A stretch of DNA of 64,000 nt from Canna indica (Eukaryota > Streptophyta > Magnoliopsida > Zingiberales > Cannaceae), in contig CP136890.1 of assembly GCA_034359265.1 (NCBI GenBank), positions 70,743,501 to 70,807,500 on the forward strand, read 5' to 3'. This document shows positions 25,417 to 34,729 of this stretch, one piece after another. Numbering within the stretch: the stretch's first letter is position 1; each line of letters opens with the position of its first letter. A program made the position numbers and the translations under genes. The notes below the pieces were generated by a model, which worked only from the letters and a program-made list of their open reading frames with translations, was not told the DNA's origin and made no database searches.

Positions 25417-26236
25417 ATGATTGAACAATTTATTAAAATATTTGACATTGAGATGGTGCAAAAATACTCTATTCACAACGATCAAGAATTGGAGAGATTA
25501 CGAAATCGTGATTTCCCTACATGGATTCAAGCTTACAGCAAAGATCACCGAGCTGAAATAGATGAAAGAATATTTGAGTTTGTTAGTGGACCATCGCGAC
25601 TAGTACGTGTCCTGTTATAGCAGATATTTTGTTAATGGATACAAATTTCACACGGTAGAATATGCATTTACAAAGAAGACGATGAATGTCGGGGTCTGCA
25701 TGAAAGGGACAACCTATGTTGAATGTGATATGAATTTTTATGGACTGGTGGAAGAAGTGATAGAATTGCACTACTTCGGCTTAAAATCAGTGATCCTATT
25801 TAGATGTCATTGGTCCGATACAACAGAAAGGGGCATGAAAGTTCATCCAAAATACAAACTTGTTGAGGTTAATTACAAATCCAAATTGGTAGCAAATGAG
25901 CCTTTTATATTGGCATCACAAGCCGAACAAGTATATTACGCGAAGTATCCGACTCGAAATAAAGATAAAGCAGATTGGCGTGTAGTCTGTAAGACTAAAG
26001 GTAGAGGAAAAATTAATTCGATAGCAAGAGAAAATGAGCTGATACCTGATGTGACAGATGGTTTCTATCAAGAAGATGATCCTCCTGCTGTAGATTGTAT
26101 TATTCAAATACTCGAGGATGCAGACACAACATCAATTCAATTAGAATTTGAATATGCTGATGATGACGATCATGAAATTGAGGAAGCTGAAGAAGATGAA
26201 GAATTCGAAGACTACTACTCAGATGATGAGAAATAA
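25417..26236 (+). pseudogene. CACTA TNP2 transposase, C-terminal remnant (element A)
   Basis: Homologous to the last third of the transposase in B and C (DUF4216 region), including KFHTVEYAFTKKTMNVGV and LILASQAEQVYYAKYP-like text, and ending in an acidic tail (EEAEEDEEFEDYYSDDE). Relative to C, everything between the minisatellite and about C position 46040 is gone, with roughly 20 bp of unrelated sequence at the joint. Near 25603-25610 a small insertion relative to B shifts the frame. It has no catalytic domain and cannot work as a transposase. Confidence 0.85.
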
Positions 26237-26313
26237 TTGTAAAGTATATCTTATATTAAATATATCTTTACTATATATATATAATAATCTAATTATATGC
26301 CTATTTGACAGAT

Positions 26314-27517
26314 ATGTCTGGTCGTGGTTATCGCCGTAGGAGAGCTTCAGAGTCTCCGATCGGTGAGACTCCAACACTCACTGGGCACGTTGATCCTCTT
26401 GCCGATGATACTGCTGAGGCTAGTACATCCAGTCGCATGCGGCCACGCGGGCCGAACAGGTGGCAGCCTTCACCAGCCGCAGAATCACGCAGATTCATTA
26501 GCGTGATTGGGGAGAGGTAATATATCATGAATTATGAATCATTAAAATTTATTATATCATAATATAATATTAAATTTTATTTTTGTTGTGCAGGTTTGAG
26601 CAAGAAGAAGTGCCAAGGAGCATTTCTTCTACCATTCGACGATATATGCACGGGGCATGGCCCACGTGGTCTCATGTGCCCAGTGAGCACGTCGATATGC
26701 TATGGCGCGAGTTTGAGGCACGTATTAATTTTTTTTTATACATGCATGATGATTAATATTGGTACTGATATTATTATTTTACAGGCTCGCTATACATGGG
26801 CCGAGGACCAGAGGCCCTTCATTTACGCTGCCTGGGAGGCTATTTCCTGGGCGAGGTACAACGGGCAGCTGGGGCAGGCCCGGTCCCAGGCGATGGCCCG
26901 AGTTGGGACCACTAACATCGCGAAGACTCGGGGATACGATCCCGATTGGATTACTCCAGATATATGGGACCAGCTCGTGGCATTATGGTCGACGGATCGA
27001 TGGCAGGAGGTTTCTAGGACTGCGGCTAGAAACCGCATGTCGAGGGGAGGAGCGCGTCACACTGGCGGCTCTGTTGCATTTGCTGTGCACGCCAACCGTA
27101 TGGTAAGTATACCTTAATTTTAATTTTATATTTTATTTGTTACTCTGTGTACTAATTAATGTATTTGTTTTGTAAATGTAGATGACGGTAGCGGACGACG
27201 GGACTGTCCAGTGACCCTCCCCGGTGGCAGTGTTTGAGCGGACACATCGTCGAGTGCATGGGACGAGGGAGTACGTCGACAACCGCGCTACATTTATTAT
27301 GGTAAGTATATTTGTTTAAATTATCCATTATATATTTATAATTTAAGTTTTATGAAAAATATTAAACAAAAAATTAAACTCGAGTAGGAGACCTACAGTC
27401 AGACGATGATACAACACGGAGGCACCCCCGAGGACTTTGACGCAACAGCGTGGGTCAATGTTGCAGGTGGCTGGGACCACGACCGCGTATATAGTTTTGC
27501 AAATAGTGGTCATGCGC
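26314..27517 (+). pseudogene. TnpA-like gene of element A, exons 1-5 (5' part)
   Basis: Exon 1 starts at ATG 26314 (MSGRGYRRRRASES) and ends at 26516. Exon 2 is 26594-26717, exon 3 is 26785-27102, exon 4 starts at 27182, and exon 5 follows an acceptor near 27388. Exons 2-3 carry the Transposase_24 (Ptta/En/Spm) signature WITPDIWDQLV and HTGGSVAFAVHANRM. Intron 2 begins GCACGT rather than GT. In exon 4 the codon at 27212-27214 is TGA where B and C have CGA, a premature stop. The last exon is cut at 27517 by element B and resumes at 31905. By analogy with EnSpm TnpA the product would bind the subterminal repeats. Confidence 0.82.
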
Positions 27518-27536
27518 CACTACTAGAAATTAGGTC

Positions 27537-27830
27537 TTCAGCAACGGCTATCAGCAACGGCCGCTCAAGCCGTTGCTATTTGCAACGGCATTCTTACGGC
27601 CGCCCGAGCCGTTGCAGATATTTGTATCTGCAACGGCGTTCTAACGGAAACCCGAGCCGTTACGGATTATTTTAATTATCAGCAACGGCTTTCTGACGGA
27701 AAGGCGAGCCGTTGCTGATATTTTAATTATCAGCAACGGCTTGCTAACGGATAAGTGAGCCGTTGCTGATGATAACTTATCAGCAACGGCATTCTAACGG
27801 GCGAGTGAGCCGTTGCTGATAAGTTTATAT
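27537..27830. repeat. Left subterminal hairpin array of element B
   Basis: About six units of roughly 45-50 bp, each opening with CAGCAACGGC and closing with GCCGTTGCTGAT, so each unit is an imperfect palindrome. The units share CTAACGG or CTGACGG centres. Confidence 0.85.
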
Positions 27831-28200
27831 AGGGCACGCTCTCGCGCCCGACCCTTCTTCCTCCCGCTGCTGCCGCCGCCGCTCCTGCCGACGCCTCTCG
27901 CCGCCGCTGCCGCTGCCGACGACGCCGACAACGCCTCTTCCTCCTCCCGCTGCTGCCGACTTGTTCAGGTATGTTGATCGGCCGGCCGTCTCTTCCCTGC
28001 GGCTGGCGGGAATCAATCCGACCGAAACCCTATTTCTAGGGTTTCGGCCGGCGGCGGTCGGCCGATGGCCGCCGCCGGAATTTATAATTATATATATATT
28101 TTATATTGTTTGATAATTGTTAATTAATTGTTTTATAATTGTTAATTAATTGTTTAGATTAATTATTTAATTTGTTAGATTAATTATTAGGGTTTAGATT
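27831..28200. other. Leader-like region of element B
   Basis: A GCCGCCGCTGCC-rich block, then TAGGGTTTCGGCC (28038-28050) and AT-rich TTAATTAATTG repeats. Same order as in A and C. No coding sequence recognised. Confidence 0.5.
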
Positions 28201-28470
28201 AATTTCGGACGCGCGCCGGAATCGTCCACTTCGGACGCGCGCCGGTTTGTCCACTTCGGATGCGCGCCGGAATCGTCCACTTCAGACGCTCGCCGGAATC
28301 GTCCACTTCGGACGCGCGCCGGAATCGTCCAATTCGGACTCGCGCCGGAATCGTCCACTTCGGACGCGCGCCGGAATCGTCCAATTCGGACTCGCGCCGG
28401 AATCGTCCACTTCGGACTCGCGCCGGAATCGTCCACTTCGGACGCGCGCCAAAATCGTCCAATATGGACT
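28201..28470. repeat. 26-bp minisatellite, element B
   Basis: About ten copies of GGAATCGTCCACTTCGGAC plus a variable GCGCGC or TCGCGC end, making a 26-bp unit. Because 26 is not a multiple of three and the unit has few stops, several frames on both strands stay open here. The resulting 80-100-codon frames are not genes. Confidence 0.88.
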
Positions 28471-28741
28471 CGAACTGTCTCGAAATATTTAGAAAATAAT
28501 CATCCATCCGACGAGTTGATATGTTTCACGTACGCATCGACGAATCGGATATGATTTAGCAAAACCTTAGATCCGTTCGGGAATTGTATGTTCGTGTAAA
28601 AGAAGTAGATGATATTTTATACGACGTACAATTCTTGAATTGTCCCTGATTGGATAATTTGGGAATATAGTTATTTGTACTGCACTTACGTTTTTATTTT
28701 AACTGTTAACTAATTATTCTAAAATTCGGCAACATCTCTCT

Positions 28742-29644
28742 TGTCCATCTCGACACTTAAGCGATGAAGAGTATCATTTGACACACTTGTATGTATTACT
28801 CAATTGTCCAGAGATTGAACAATTCATTGAAATATTTGACATTGAGATGGTGCAAAAATACTCTATTCACAACGATGAAGAATTGGAGAGATTACGGAAT
28901 CGTGATTTCCCTACTTGGATTCAGACTTACAGCAAAGATCACAGAGCTGAAATAGATGAAAGAATATTTGAGTTTGTTAGTGGACCATCGCGACTTGTGT
29001 CGTGCTATAGCGGATATTTTGTTAACGGGTATAAATTTCACACGGTTGAATATTCATTTACAAAGAAGACGATGAATGTTGGGGTCTGCGTGAAAGGGAC
29101 AACCTATGTTGAATGTGATATGGATTTTTATGGACTGGTGGAAGAAGTGATAGAGTTGCACTACTTTGGCTTGAAATCAGTGATCTTATTTAGATGTCAT
29201 TGGTTCGATACAACAGAAAGGGGCATGAAAGTTCATCCAAAATACAAACTTGTTGAGGTTAATTACAAATCGAAATTGGCAGCAAATGAACCTTTTATAT
29301 TGGCATCACAAGCCGAACAAGTATATTACGCGAAGTATCCGGCTCGAAATAAAGATAGAGCAGATTGGCGTGTAGTCTGTAAGACAAAAGGTAGAGAAAA
29401 AATAGATCCGATAGTAGGAGAAAATGATCCTCCTGGTTTCTATCAAGAAGATGATCTTCCTGTTGTGGATCGTATTATTCCAATACTCGAGGATGCAGAC
29501 ACAACGTCAATTCAATTAGAAGTTGAATATGCTGATGATGACGATCATGAAATTGAGGAAGCTGGAGATGAAGAAGATGAAGAAGAGGAAGAAGAGGAAG
29601 AAGAAGAAGAATTCGAAGACTATTATTCAGATGATGAAGAATAA
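28742..29644 (+). pseudogene. CACTA TNP2 transposase, C-terminal remnant (element B)
   Basis: Open through about 290 codons to TAA at 29642-29644. It matches the C-terminal part of the transposase in C: SRHLSDEEYH-like text, the DUF4216 region (KFHTVEYSFTKKTMNVGV), then a long acidic tail with a run of glutamates before FEDYYSDDEE. The upstream two thirds, including the catalytic core, is deleted. The joint at about 28744 falls within what is one arm of the foldback in C. The acidic tail is longer than in A. This is a fragment with no catalytic capacity. Confidence 0.85.
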
Positions 29645-29719
29645 TTGTAAAGTATATATTTTATTAAATATATCTCTACTATTTATACAATTATCTGATT
29701 ATATGTCTGTTCGACAGAT

Positions 29720-31255
29720 ATGTCTGGTCGTGGTTATCGACGCAGGAGAGCTTCGGAGTCTCCGATCGGTGAGACTCCAACACTTACTCATGCTGCTGAT
29801 CCTCCTGTTGCTGATCCTCATGAGGATGATACTGCCGAGGCTAGTACATCCAGACGTAGGCGGCCATGCGGGCCGAACAGGTGGCAGCCTCCACCAGCCA
29901 CAGAGTCACGTAGATTGATTAGCGTGATTGGGGAGCGGTAATATATCATGAATTATGAATCATTACAAATTCATTATATCATAATATAATATTAAAATTT
30001 ATTTTTGTTGTGCAGGTTCGAGCAAGAAGAAGTGCCGAGGAGCATTTCTTCTACTATTCGACGATACATGCACGGGGCATGGCCTACGTGGTCTCACGTG
30101 CCTAGCGAGCACGTCGACATGTTATGGCGCGAGTTTGAGGCACGTATTATTATTATTTTTTACATGCATGATGATATATTAATATTGGTACTGATATTAT
30201 TATTTTGCAGGCTCGCTATACATGGGCCGAGGACCAGAGGTCCTTCATTTACGCTGCCTGGGAGGCTATTTCCCGGGCTAGGTACAACGGGCAGCTGGGG
30301 CAGGCTCGATCCCAAGCGATGGCCCGAGCTGGGACCACTAACATCGCGGAGACTCGGGGATACGGCCCCGGTTGGATTACTCCGGATATATGGGACCAGC
30401 TCGTGGGGATATGGTCGACGGATCGATGGCAGGAGGTTTCTCGGAATGCGGCTAGAAATCGCATGTCGGGGGGAGCAGCGCGTCACACCGGCGGCTCTGT
30501 TGCATTTGCAGTGCACGCAAACCGTATGGTAAGTATATCTTTTAATTATATATTTTATTTGTTATTATGTGTACTAATTAATGTATTTGTTTTGTAAATG
30601 TAGACGACGGTGTCGGATGACGGGACTGTCCAGCGACCCTCCCCGATGGCGGTGTTTGAGCGGACTCACCGTCGAGCACATGGGACGGAGGAGTACATCC
30701 ACAACCGCACTACATACATTATGGTAATTATATATTTGTTTAAATTATTCATTATATATTTATAATTTAAGTTTTATGATAAATATTAAACAAAAAATCA
30801 AACTCGAGTAGGAGACCTACAGCCAGACGGTGGTGTAGCGCGGGGGTACCTTCGAGGACTTTGACGCAGCATCGTGGGTCGAGGCCGCATGTGGCTGGGA
30901 CCATGGCCGGGTATATGGCTTCGCAGATAGTGGTCATGCGCGAGCCGTACTAGGGCCACTTGGGGCACCGACCCCTCCGGTCGCTGGTGAGCGGCCGTCC
31001 ACCTCCAGATCCAGTTATGATCATAGTAATAGGATAAGGACACTAGAGGAGACGGTTGCGCGTCAGACTGAGATGATGGAGCACCAGAGTCAGATGATGG
31101 CGGATATACAAGCTATGATACGCAACATGTCAGGTCATCCCGAAGCAGGCATCTCTTCGGCATCATCTAATCCATCGTCCTCGAGTCAGTCCACGCCGGT
31201 GTACACTCAAGCACTCCAGACCTCGCCATATAATCCAGACCATCCTCCATCGTGA
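29720..31255 (+). pseudogene. TnpA-like gene of element B, five exons, one stop
   Basis: Exon 1 29720-29937, exon 2 30016-30139, exon 3 30211-30528, exon 4 30604-30723, exon 5 30812-31255. Introns 1, 3 and 4 are GT-AG; intron 2 is GC-AG (TTTGAG then GCACGT). Exon 1 encodes MSGRGYRRRRASES, exon 3 the Transposase_24 motif WITPDIWDQLV and the HTGGS motif, and exon 5 a coiled-coil-like RTLEETVARQ segment and a serine-rich tail ending PDHPPS. The single defect seen is TAG at 30836-30838, where C has CAG. It is otherwise the best-kept copy of this gene in the window. By family it would bind DNA at the element ends. Confidence 0.85.
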
Positions 31256-31554
31256 TCGTGAGATTTTTTGTTTGGATATTGAACTTGTTTAACTTATTTT
31301 GTTTGGATATTGATACTTAAATTTTGCATTTAAATTGTTTTTATACTATCGTGGATAATTATCAATATAAATATAATTGTTTTGATGTATATCTTGGTGT
31401 GTTTGTGATGTGTGAATGAATGTGTGTATGAGGTGTTTGTGATGTGTGAATAAATGTGTGTATGAGGGTATGGGTGTGTGAGTTATGTATCAGATAATGT
31501 ATCAATGTATCAATGGAAATTTGAAATTTTCAAATTTTCTGTTTGCAGGTATAC

Positions 31555-31890
31555 GTTATCAGCAACGGCTTTCCCACGGGCATCCGTGGGAAAGCCGTTG
31601 CTAAAAGTGTATCGAAAGCCGTTGCTGATGACCTACAGCAACGGCTTAGCGACGGAGTTTTACTAACGGTGTTGCTACGGACTCAGCGGCCGTTGCTATT
31701 AATGTTATCAGCAACGGCTCCGGGTCTGTGGAAAAACCGTTGCTGATAATATTTTTAGCGACGGCCCGAGCGACCGTTGCTGATCCGTTGCTAAGTTATC
31801 AGCAACGCGACTTTCTGTCACGGCGCTATTGCAACGGCGCGGCCGTTGCTGATGCTCTTCAGCAACGGTATCAGCCGTTTCTGATGCCCA
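31555..31890. repeat. Right subterminal hairpin array of element B
   Basis: Dense CAGCAACGGC / GCCGTTGCTG pairs between the gene tail and the terminus, mirroring the left array. Confidence 0.82.
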
Positions 31891-31904
31891 TTTTTCTAGT
31901 AGTG

Positions 31905-32215
31905 CGTAAGCCGTGCTAGGGCCACTTGGGGCACCGACCCCTCCGCATGCTGGTGAGCGGCCGTCGACCTCCAGGTTTAGAGATGATCATAGTAGCAGGA
32001 TAAGGACACTGGAGGAGACGGTCGCACGTTAGACTGAGTTGATGGAGCGTTAGAGTCAGATGATGGCGGATATGCAAGTTATGCTATGCAACTTGTCAGG
32101 TCATTCCGAAGCAGCATCATCTGATCCATTGTCCTCGAGTCAGTCCACGTCGGTGTACACCTAGGCGCTCCAAACTCCGCCATATGATCCAGACTATCCT
32201 CCATCGTCATCGTGA
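31905..32215 (+). pseudogene. TnpA-like gene of element A, last-exon remainder
   Basis: Continuation of A's exon 5 after the B insertion. It aligns with B 30940-31255 and ends at TGA 32213-32215. It has three in-frame TAG codons, at 32030-32032, 32051-32053 and 32162-32164. At the first two B has CAG; at the third B has CAA. It also lacks a 12-bp stretch without losing frame. Together with the TGA in exon 4 this makes A's gene plainly non-functional. Confidence 0.8.
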
Positions 32216-32504
32216 GATTTATTATTTTTTTGTTATATTGACTTTGTTACTTCGATACTATATATATTTCAATTTTATTTTGTTTGAATATTGATACTTA
32301 AATTTTGCATTTGAATAGTTTTTATTCGATCGTGGATAATTATAAATATAAGTATAATTATTTTGATATATCTGGGTGTATTTGTGATGTGTGAATGGAT
32401 ATGTGTATAGGTGTATGGGTGTGTGAGTTATGTATCAGATAATGTATCAATGTATTAATGGAAATTTGGAATTTTAAAGTTTTTTCGATTTCAGTATGTA
32501 ATAA

Positions 32505-32865
32505 TCAGCAACGGCTTTCCCACGGTTGTTTGTGGAAAAGCCATTACTAAAAGTGTATCGAAAGCCGTTGCTGAAGACCTACAACAATAGCTTAGCAACG
32601 GTCTTTCACTAACGGCGTTGCTACCGACACGCGAGCCGTTGCTAATAATTGTTATCAGCAACGGAACCGGGTCCGTGGCAAAACCGTTGCTGATAGTATT
32701 ATTAGCAACGGCTCGAGCGACCGTTGCTGGTCCGTTGCTAAGTTATCAGCAACACGTGTTTCTGCCACGGCTCCATTATAACGGGCGGAGCCGTTGCACA
32801 CCGTTGCTGATGGTTTTCAACAACGGCTTAGGAACGACTAGAGCCGTTGCTGATGCCCATTATTC
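32505..32865. repeat. Right subterminal hairpin array of element A
   Basis: Repeats of CAGCAACGG and CCGTTGCTG with more decay than those in B, which agrees with A being older. Confidence 0.78.
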
Positions 32866-32873
32866 CAGTAGTG

Positions 32874-33760
32874 CGCCCAACCCTACCCGAATAAGATTTC
32901 GGGGCCAGACCCGGTTAACCCAAATAAAATCGGACCCCGATCCGATTAATCCGAATAACCTGAACTCCCTTTAAAGAATTCTCCAATTGTGAAAATGGAG
33001 GGAAAAAAAAGTAAAAACTAGCTAGTATTATAAATATGAATCTATTAGGAGTTGTACTCAAAGGCCTGTGCATCGCGAATATTAGTTGAGAGACGCATTT
33101 TGTAAAAGTGTTGCGAGTTTCAATGGAGACACAACTAAAAAGCGTCTCCATTGAAAATCACTAACATTAGGCCTTTGAGTCTCGAACAATCAAGTTGCAT
33201 TGGAGACGCACCTAAAAAAAGTGTCTCCGTCAAAAATCACTGATATCAAGCCTTTGCGTCCAATATTATTCGGGAGACGATTTTAGTAAAAGCGTCGCTA
33301 GAAATCACCGACGCTAGACCTTTGCATCTCATAAATTATTGGGGACATAATGATCTGAGACACTTGTAGTAGTGTCGGTGAAGTAATTAGTCAAGCAAAA
33401 AAGTGTCATTAAGAGAAAAAAAAATGTCTCAATTTGTTATAGTGTAGTATTATAAATATGACTCTATTAGAAGTTGTACTTAAACCTTTTAGATTTTATA
33501 TCTAACTTTCTAACCACTATCCCAACATCATCTTTCATATTTATAATATACATAAATATATATTTAACTTATATTTCATGTTGGATCGGGTCGGATCGAG
33601 TATATCAAGGTTTTCATCCGATCCAATCCAAATAAGGGGTGTGAAATTTCTAAAATTCAAATATGACCCAACCCAACTTATTCGAATAATCCAACCCGAA
33701 TTAAATTTTCAGATCAATTTTTTTAAATTATTCAAATCGGTTCAAAATTTGCTCACCCTA
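32874..33760. other. Right part of the hAT-like host element, with an insert
   Basis: Begins and ends with CCCGAATAA-type repeats of the hAT-like element. In between, a 40-bp phrase starting TAGTATTATAAATATG occurs at 33023-33062 and again at 33445-33484. Between them lies GAGACGC/GCGTCTCC-rich DNA that ends TTTGTTATAGTG, resembling a CACTA-type end. No coding sequence. Confidence 0.55.
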
Positions 33761-33768
33761 GTCATCCT

Positions 33769-34340
33769 ATCACAGATATAAAGGAGTCCATTCATGACAG
33801 CAACATGCATTTTGATTTATACCGACAAACCACGTCACAATGTTTAAATTCAAATTAAACCACTTGATAATGTTTCAACTCAAATTATAGCCTATTTGGT
33901 TGACTTGTACTTTTCTTCAGTCTCAGAAGAGCTGAAGGCATCCGAGATCAAAATCATGCAATATGATTTGAAAAATCGCATCGAATGCTTTGACCAAATT
34001 AATTAAACTCCGTTACAATCAATTTGACCTAGCTTATCTTACCCAAGTTGATGGATTTGAAAAATCGCATCGAATGACTTGATGGAATCAATTAAATTAC
34101 ATCGCAATCAATTCGGTCTTATCTTACCGGCCCCAATGTGATGGGTGGGAGTCTGTGTTATGAATATGATGGGAGTTGGGATTAGCTAGCAAGCTTGGAA
34201 TAGTCTGATTAATGATATGTCACCTATTTTGAATGAACTAATTAACTCTTGTCGATCGTCAAATGCGAACTGAAGGTTTTGATTAATCCTAATTAGGGCA
34301 AGGAGGGTAAAATTTTGAATGTGAAAACTTAGCGGGTTAT
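33769..34340. other. Gene-free spacer
   Basis: AT-rich. One phrase (GATTTGAAAAATCGCATCGA) occurs twice, at about 33965 and 34068. Nothing else is recognised. Confidence 0.4.
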
Positions 34341-34344
34341 GTTA

Positions 34345-34720
34345 TACTCTACTAGAATAATCATTTTCACCAATGACCTCCGACGGCCGATCAAGCCGTC
34401 GGAAACATCCATGACTTACGGTCGCACGAGCCCGTTGCTTATGAGCCGATGGCGTGCACAGGGCGCGAAATAATAACTAATTAGCCACGGCTTAGAGAGA
34501 GCCGCGTGGACCGTCGGTGATTTAATAAATCAATAGCGACGACTCCCTCTAGGTTGTAGAGGTCATCACTTATGAGTCGATGGCGCACACGCAGCAAGAA
34601 AATAAAAAAACTAATCAACGACGGCTTAGAGAGGGTCACATGTCGGTTGTCGGTGATTTAATAATTAACAATGGGCGGTTTAGCGACAACCGTTGGGCCG
34701 TCACTAAAAAGTCTTTTTAT
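34345..34720. mobile_element. Decayed CACTA-like fragment
   Basis: CTCTACTAGAATAATCATTTT near 34345 resembles a CACTA terminus. It is followed by subterminal-like inverted phrases (GACGGCC, AGCCGTCGG, ACGGCTTAGAGAG). No right terminus or gene was found. Confidence 0.4.
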
Positions 34721-34729
34721 TTTGTGTTC

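Larger units (their letters stand above)
27518..31904 (+). mobile_element. CACTA element B (nested in A)
   Basis: Starts CACTACTAGAAATTAGG (27518) and ends TTTTTCTAGTAGTG (31904). The flanking triplets CGC and CGT differ by one base that a C-to-T change would explain. Insertion is in the last exon of A's TnpA-like gene. About 4.4 kb long, it lacks the N-terminal and catalytic TNP2 region but keeps both subterminal arrays, the minisatellite, the transposase C terminus and all five TnpA-like exons. Confidence 0.9.
24433..32873 (+). mobile_element. CACTA element A (interrupted by B)
   Basis: Starts CACTACTAAAAATTGG (24433) and ends ATTCCAGTAGTG (32873). The flanking triplets CAC and CGC are an imperfect target duplication. 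It has lost the catalytic TNP2 region. It keeps the subterminal arrays, about five units of the 26-bp minisatellite, the C-terminal transposase part and a broken TnpA-like gene. It lies inside the hAT-like element and is itself split at 27517/31905 by element B, so it is older than B. Confidence 0.85.
24366..33760. mobile_element. Non-autonomous hAT-like element hosting nested CACTAs
   Basis: Left end TAGGGGTGAGCA (24366) and right end TGCTCACCCTA (33760) are inverted copies like those of the hAT at 17745. The flanking 8-mers GTCATCCA (24358-24365) and GTCATCCT (33761-33768) differ at one base, which fits an old target duplication. Without the CACTA insertion only about 950 bp remain, made of ACCCGAATAACCTGAAT-type repeats, with no transposase. 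Confidence 0.75.

Noticed and set aside
27537..27830. Regularly spaced repeats that could be mistaken for a CRISPR array
   Set aside because: Spacers are not unique, units are palindromic and adjoin CACTA ends, there are no cas genes, and the DNA is plant nuclear.
28194..28507. Several 80-100-codon frames with a repeating DDSGARPKWTIPARV-type peptide (also at 42341-42643)
   Set aside because: These are translations of the 26-bp minisatellite, open in several frames at once.
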